Below, piece after piece: positions 59,790-64,000 of a DNA stretch of 64,000 nt (position 1 is the first letter of the stretch; each line of letters starts with the position of its first letter). The notes below the pieces were generated by a model that made no database searches, was not told the origin of the DNA, and saw only the letters and a program-made list of their open reading frames with translations. The translations under genes and the position numbers were made by a program. Source of the stretch: JAKAXS01 sp041940525 (GTDB taxonomy: Bacteria > Pseudomonadota > Alphaproteobacteria > Rhizobiales > Hyphomicrobiaceae); contig JBGTSB010000007.1 in the NCBI GenBank assembly GCA_041940525.1, positions 1-64,000 on the forward strand. Direction: 5' to 3'.

Positions 59790-61607
59790 TTAGGACTTTG
59801 TTAGAACGTAGTGCCCCGGAGCGTCCTCGACCACACCTAGAACTGCGCCCGGGTCGCGCGGCTCAACCATTGGTCCAGACTGTTTGCTCAGCCACTCGAT
59901 CCAGTGCGGCCACCAGGAGCCTGTATGCTCCTTTGCGAACTCCAGCCATTCATCGAGTGTGTCGGCGGACGCCTTGTGGTTTGTCCAGTACTGATATTTG
60001 ACCTTGGCTGGCGGGTTGACCACGCCTGCGATGTGACCGGAACCGGCCAACACGAACTCTACGTCGCCGGTGAACTGCTGCGAGCCGATGTAAACAGACT
60101 CCGCCGGCGCAATATGGTCTTCGCGGGTGGCGAGTTCGTAGATTGGGATGCGGATCTTTTTCAGGTCTAGCTTGGTGCCACCTATGGTTAGTTTTCCGCG
60201 CGCCAGATTGTTCTCCAGGTAGAATTCGCGCAGGTAGAAATTGTGGTTGGCCGCCGCCATGCGTGTGGAATCCTGGTTCCAGTAAAGCAAGTCGAACGGG
60301 AACGGCTTCTTTCCGAGCATGTAGTTGTTGACGATGTACGGCCAGATCAGGTCGCGCGGACGCATCATGTTGAAGACGTTGGCCATGCGCGAGCCATCGA
60401 GGTAGCCCCGTTCGGACATCATCTCTTCCAGCGCGGTGAGCTGTGTGTCGCCAGTAAATAGCAACAGGTCGCCCGCCTTGGTGAAATCGAGCTGCGTCGT
60501 GAGGAAGGTCGCGCTCTTTATTGGCCGCTCACCGCGGGCAGCCAGATAAGCCAGCGTGGTGCCGACCAGCGTTCCACCGACGCAGTAGCCTAGAATATTG
60601 GTCTTTTCGGTTTTCGCTTCGCGGCGGACCGCGTCGGCCGCGGTCAGCACGCCCTCGATCATGTAGTCTTCGAAGCTCTTGTGAGCGAGATCCTTGTCTG
60701 GGTTGACCCACGAGACCAGGAAGACCGTGAAGCCTTGATCGACAATATATTTGACGAAGCTTTTCGGCGGCGTCAGATCGAGGATGTAGAACTTGTTGAT
60801 CCACGGAGGGACCATCAAGAGCGGTGTCTCGTGCACCTTGTCCGTCGATGGCGAGTATTGGATCAGCTGGAAGATGTCGTTCTGGAAGACGATCTTGCCG
60901 GGCGACATGCCCAGGTTCTTGCCGACTTCGAAAGCGCCAGTATCCGTCTGGCTGATTTTCAGCAGATCGCCAGATTTTTCCATGTCTTTGACGAGCTGCT
61001 CCATCCCGGACACGAGGTTGCGTCCGTTGGTGGCAAAAGTCTCGCGCACGACTTCCGGGTTCATCATCGGAACGTTGGACGGCGACATGGCGCTTGAGAT
61101 TTGGCGGAAATAGAATTCGGCCTTGTGGCGCGTCCGCTCATCCAGGCCGTCGGTATGTTCCAAAAGGTCTTCCGCCCAGCGTGTGGTGAGCAAATAGGCT
61201 TGCTTCCAGAAATCGAAGTAGGGGTTGGCTGACCATTCCGGGTCTTTGAAACGGTTGTCGCTCGGTTCTGGCTGAATGACGGGGTCGACCTGCTCGCCCA
61301 TCATGCGCCGCATCGTGTTGCCCCAAAGGTCCATGTATGACTGGACGAGGTTGCTTTGCGCATCCATCAGCTTGACTGGATCGGTCATCCATAAGTTGAA
61401 GATGTCGGAAACAGTATGGACCGCAGTCGATGCTTCGCTCGCCGCGGAATAAGGCGAAACCTGTCCATCGGGACGGGCAAGAAGCTGATTTAGGACGCGG
61501 CCGCCTTCCTCGTAGAGTTTGAAAATGTTGCGCGCAAACTCTTCGGGGTCATCAATCCGGTAGTCTGGGTGCGGGTGATCGTGGTCGCCAGTCGTTGTTT
61601 CAGCCAT
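59790..61607 (-). CDS. phaC: class I poly(3-hydroxyalkanoate) synthase
   Basis: Polymerises 3-hydroxyacyl-CoA to storage polyester at granule surfaces. The 605-residue product has the N-terminal region typical of class I enzymes and an alpha/beta-hydrolase core. The lipase-like box is GYCVGG with the nucleophile at Cys342; the catalytic Asp is in REDHIAP and the His in GSGHIAGVVNPP. ATG at 61607 starts MAETTTGDHDH; the longer frame runs into a structured leader. No phaA, phaB, phaR or phasin gene is adjacent here. Confidence 0.95.
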   Translation of the reverse strand: MAETTTGDHDHPHPDYRIDDPEEFARNIFKLYEEGGRVLNQLLARPDGQVSPYSAASEASTAVHTVSDIFNLWMTDPVKLMDAQSNLVQSYMDLWGNTMRRMMGEQVDPVIQPEPSDNRFKDPEWSANPYFDFWKQAYLLTTRWAEDLLEHTDGLDERTRHKAEFYFRQISSAMSPSNVPMMNPEVVRETFATNGRNLVSGMEQLVKDMEKSGDLLKISQTDTGAFEVGKNLGMSPGKIVFQNDIFQLIQYSPSTDKVHETPLLMVPPWINKFYILDLTPPKSFVKYIVDQGFTVFLVSWVNPDKDLAHKSFEDYMIEGVLTAADAVRREAKTEKTNILGYCVGGTLVGTTLAYLAARGERPIKSATFLTTQLDFTKAGDLLLFTGDTQLTALEEMMSERGYLDGSRMANVFNMMRPRDLIWPYIVNNYMLGKKPFPFDLLYWNQDSTRMAAANHNFYLREFYLENNLARGKLTIGGTKLDLKKIRIPIYELATREDHIAPAESVYIGSQQFTGDVEFVLAGSGHIAGVVNPPAKVKYQYWTNHKASADTLDEWLEFAKEHTGSWWPHWIEWLSKQSGPMVEPRDPGAVLGVVEDAPGHYVLTKS

Positions 61608-61922
61608 GATTGGGCTCTTATTGGTTGGGTGCTCCAAATTGAGCTGCCTAGACAGGCGAAAAACGCCTGCTTCTCCCTGAGGCAGCCGCACGAATACGGC
61701 GCTCTATCGTATCGAGCAATTAGCTTTAATCTATAACCTATCTTCAGCTCTCTGAAATCAGGCCTTTCGGCCCAGTTTTGTAACTAGCTAGTTTACCGCG
61801 CATTTTTATTGGCGATAGGGTTGATAGCGTCGCGGTGAGCGCTGGACGGCGGCTGGGCGGAAGCGTAAAAACTTGAACTGAGTATCGTGTGACGCCCCAG
61901 CATTGCCGCGAGAAACTAAGCC
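61608..61922. other. 315-base divergent intergenic region between phaC and the aminotransferase gene
   Basis: No gene is evident. It contains the phaC leader structure at 61643-61686 and an AT-rich stretch (about 61700-61810) suited to hold divergent promoters. Confidence 0.6.
61643..61686 (-). promoter_or_regulatory. nested hairpin in the phaC leader
   Basis: An outer 7-bp stem (61643-61649 with 61680-61686) encloses a perfect 6-bp hairpin (61653-61658 with 61664-61669) with an A/T-only loop. It lies 36-79 bases before the phaC start on the minus strand. A regulatory or stability element is possible. Confidence 0.45.
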
Positions 61923-63149
61923 GTGATCGAAGAATTCCATCGTATCAAGAGACTGCCTCCTTACGTTTTCGCCGAGGTTAACCGGTTGAAGGCGTCCGCG
62001 CGGGCCAATGGCGCCGACATTATTGATCTCGGCATGGGCAATCCGGACATGCCGACGCCCCCGCACATCATCGAAAAGCTGGTGGAGACGGTGTCAAAAC
62101 CGCGCACGAACCGGTATTCGGCCTCCAAGGGCATACCTGGGTTGCGCCGGGCGCAGGCCGCCTATTACGAGCGCCGCTTTGGCGTGAAGCTTGATCCGGA
62201 AACGCAGATCGTCGCGACGCTCGGTTCGAAGGAAGGTTTCGCCAACATGGCGCAGGCCATCACGGCGCCTGGCGACGTCATTCTTGTTCCAAATCCGACC
62301 TATCCCATCCACGAGTTTGGGTTTCTCATCTCCGGCGCCGCTATGCGCCATATCCCAGCAGGGACGGGAGATGAGTTCTTGGCGGCTGTTGATAGGGCCG
62401 TGCGGCATTCCATCCCGCGTCCGCTGGCGATGGTCTTGTCTTATCCATCCAATCCGACAGCGATGACGGCCAGTCTGGATTTCTACAAGGCTGCAGTGGA
62501 GTTGGCCAAGAAGCTGGACCTTATCATCCTGTCCGATATCGCCTACGCGGAAATCTATTTCGATGGCAATCCGCCGCCGTCCGTCTTGCAGGTTCCCGGT
62601 GCAATCGACATCACGGTGGAGTTCACCTCGTTGTCGAAAACTTACAACATGCCTGGCTGGCGAATGGGCTTCGCCGTTGGCAACGAGCGTTTGATCGGCG
62701 CTTTGGCGCGGGTGAAGTCGTATCTCGATTACGGTGCGTTCACGCCCGTTCAGGTGGCTGCGGCCGCGGCTTTGAATGGGCCTCAGGACTGCGTTGAGGA
62801 GATCCGCAATACCTACCACCATCGCCGCGACGTTTTGGTCGACAGTTTTGGCCGGGCTGGCTGGAAAATCCCTCCGCCGCCCGCGACAATGTTTGCGTGG
62901 TGTCCGCTGCCAGAGGCCTTCCGCAGTATTGGCTCGGTGGAATTTGCCAAGCATCTCATAGAGAAAGCCGAAGTTGCCGTGTCGCCGGGGATCGGTTTCG
63001 GAGAATACGGCGAAGGTTATGTGCGGATCGCGCTGGTGGAAAACGAGCATCGCATTAGGCAAGCTGCCCGATCGATTAAGAAGTTTCTCGCCCAGGGGCC
63101 GGAAACGTTGCATAACGTCATCCAAATTCCCCAGAAAGCCAGCCGATAA
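61923..63149 (+). CDS. alaC: AlaC-type PLP aminotransferase
   Basis: A class I/II aminotransferase, likely glutamate-pyruvate (alanine) type. The 408-residue product has GMGNPDMPTPPHI, the substrate region NPTYPIHEFGF, SYPSNPTA, the PLP aspartate in SDIAYAEIYF, and the Schiff-base lysine in SLSKTYNMPGWRMGF. The start is GTG at 61923. It precedes hom by 20 bases, the usual alphaproteobacterial pairing. LL-diaminopimelate and aspartate aminotransferases are the close alternatives. Confidence 0.9.
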   Translation: MIEEFHRIKRLPPYVFAEVNRLKASARANGADIIDLGMGNPDMPTPPHIIEKLVETVSKPRTNRYSASKGIPGLRRAQAAYYERRFGVKLDPETQIVATLGSKEGFANMAQAITAPGDVILVPNPTYPIHEFGFLISGAAMRHIPAGTGDEFLAAVDRAVRHSIPRPLAMVLSYPSNPTAMTASLDFYKAAVELAKKLDLIILSDIAYAEIYFDGNPPPSVLQVPGAIDITVEFTSLSKTYNMPGWRMGFAVGNERLIGALARVKSYLDYGAFTPVQVAAAAALNGPQDCVEEIRNTYHHRRDVLVDSFGRAGWKIPPPPATMFAWCPLPEAFRSIGSVEFAKHLIEKAEVAVSPGIGFGEYGEGYVRIALVENEHRIRQAARSIKKFLAQGPETLHNVIQIPQKASR

Positions 63150-63169
63150 GCGTTAACCACCACCGATAC

Positions 63170-64000
63170 ATGCAAGAACCTCTCAAACTCGGCGTAGCCG
63201 GACTGGGCACCGTCGGCTCGGGTCTGCTTCGTCTCATCATGTCCCACGGCGATAAGCTCGCCGAGGCATCTGGCCGGCCTATTCAGGTCTCGGCCGTGTG
63301 TGCCCGCACCAAGTCCAAGCCACGCGGGCCGGAGACTGCAGGCGCGCGCTGGTTCAGCGATGCGATCGCGATGGCTCAAGACCCGTCGATCGATGTCTTT
63401 GTTGAGCTCATCGGCGGAGAAGAGGGGATCGCCAAGACATCCGTGGAAGCGGCGTTGAAGTCTGGCAAGCACGTGGTTACGGCTAACAAAGCGCTGTTGG
63501 CCAAGCATGGTATTGAGCTTGCCCGTCTGGCTGAGAAGCATGGCGTAGGTCTCAATTTCGAAGCGGCTGTTGCCGGTGCCATTCCGGTGATCAAGGCCCT
63601 GCGTGAGTCTTTGGCCGGCAACGACGTGAAACGCGTCTACGGTATTCTCAACGGCACCTGCAATTACATCCTGACGCGGATGGAAGAAGAGCACATGCCG
63701 TTCGAGACCGCGCTAAAGGAAGCGCAGGACAAGGGCTATGCCGAAGCTGATCCAGCTTTTGATATTGGCGGGTTTGATGCTGCGCATAAGCTTGCGCTGT
63801 TGACGAGTTTGGCGTTTGGAACGCGCGTGGCATTCGAGGAAATCCACGTCGAGGGGATCCAGCAGATCACGGTTGCCGATATCAAGGCCGCTGCCGAGCT
63901 GGGCTACAGCATCAAGCTGCTCGGTGTCGCGACGCAGACCGAGACCGGGATTGAGGCCAGGGTCAATCCAGCGTTTGTTTCGATGGACTCTGCTATTTCC
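63170..64000 (+). CDS. hom: homoserine dehydrogenase (partial, N-terminal part)
   Basis: Reduces aspartate semialdehyde to homoserine for threonine and methionine synthesis. ATG at 63170 opens a frame that runs off the window after 277 codons of about 430. Visible are the NAD(P) motif LGVAGLGTVGSGLL, TANKALLAKHG, the substrate region NFEAAVAGAIPVIKAL, GILNGTCNYILTRME and the catalytic stretch GYAEADPAFDIGGFDAAHK. The C-terminal ACT domain is outside the window. Confidence 0.96.
   Translation, partial: MQEPLKLGVAGLGTVGSGLLRLIMSHGDKLAEASGRPIQVSAVCARTKSKPRGPETAGARWFSDAIAMAQDPSIDVFVELIGGEEGIAKTSVEAALKSGKHVVTANKALLAKHGIELARLAEKHGVGLNFEAAVAGAIPVIKALRESLAGNDVKRVYGILNGTCNYILTRMEEEHMPFETALKEAQDKGYAEADPAFDIGGFDAAHKLALLTSLAFGTRVAFEEIHVEGIQQITVADIKAAAELGYSIKLLGVATQTETGIEARVNPAFVSMDSAIS

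Noticed and set aside
1..64000. tRNA, rRNA, CRISPR, transposase or phage genes
   Set aside because: I looked for T-loop-like motifs, direct repeats with spacers, and transposase or integrase motifs in gaps and ORFs and saw none; a covariance-model scan could still find a small RNA.

Overview
This window looks like a chromosomal segment of an alphaproteobacterium, most likely of the order Hyphomicrobiales (Rhizobiales). The evidence is the gene order rpoZ-rsh-pdxJ-acpS-lepB-rnc-era-recO-parC, a nadABC operon beside a NadQ-type (COG4111) regulator, TIGR02301 and DUF3775 proteins, a Clp_N/coiled-coil protein whose first residues match a rhizobial family I recognise, a GC content near 60%, and one bifunctional RelA/SpoT homologue. 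The genus cannot be fixed by reading alone. Nearly the whole window is densely packed core-type chromosome. I see no insertion sequences, prophage, CRISPR array, rRNA or tRNA.

Layout. 1-4200 (minus strand): the start of leuC with a structured leader, a LysR regulator, and a large acidic L,D-transpeptidase. 4421-8483 (plus): a divergent ThiE-like protein overlapping a Sel1-repeat protein, a SuhB-type inositol monophosphatase, and an FAD-linked D-2-hydroxyacid dehydrogenase. 8484-15797 (mixed): the Clp_N/coiled-coil protein, an HMCES/YedK-type SRAP protein, small conserved proteins, a LysE exporter, a second L,D-transpeptidase and a dihydroorotase. 15948-18022 (plus): YgfZ, DNA-3-methyladenine glycosylase I and an HD hydrolase, tightly packed. 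18097-23624: the NAD module, with nadQ, a perfect palindromic operator and nadA-nadB-nadC.

From 23980 to about 25000 lies a short AT-richer accessory patch. It carries a two-gene minus-strand pair (an unknown 124-aa protein, then a Cro/C1-type HTH protein) that is a candidate toxin-antitoxin or small defence-like locus. Then come ppdK, sodC, tlyA with an overlapping TRAM-domain rRNA methyltransferase, pdxH, and a GGDEF/EAL protein with a ruined GGDEF motif. 34036-37443 is an envelope cluster: a coiled-coil OmpA-domain protein with an internal 40-residue duplication, a 34-residue membrane peptide, and a membrane-anchored protein with two helix-hairpin-helix modules. Next follow a hydrolase, Slt transglycosylase, dapA, smpB, a cysteine-less peroxiredoxin-fold protein, DUF3775, a family-5 uracil-DNA glycosylase and a NYN-domain protein.

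44912-55398 is the stringent response, lipid, secretion and RNA-processing run (rpoZ, rsh, pdxJ, acpS, lepB, rnc, era, recO) plus a CAP-domain protein and parC. 55402-64000 holds bpt next to a RimK-type ligase, small membrane proteins, a truncated CDF-type transporter, class I PHA synthase (phaC), an AlaC-type aminotransferase and the start of hom.

The best candidates for undescribed biology are the two-gene accessory patch, the Cys-less peroxiredoxin, the OmpA/HHH envelope cluster, the Clp_N/coiled-coil protein, and several structured leaders (leuC, ppdK, rsh, phaC). No large new system is evident. All function calls come from motif recognition by eye.
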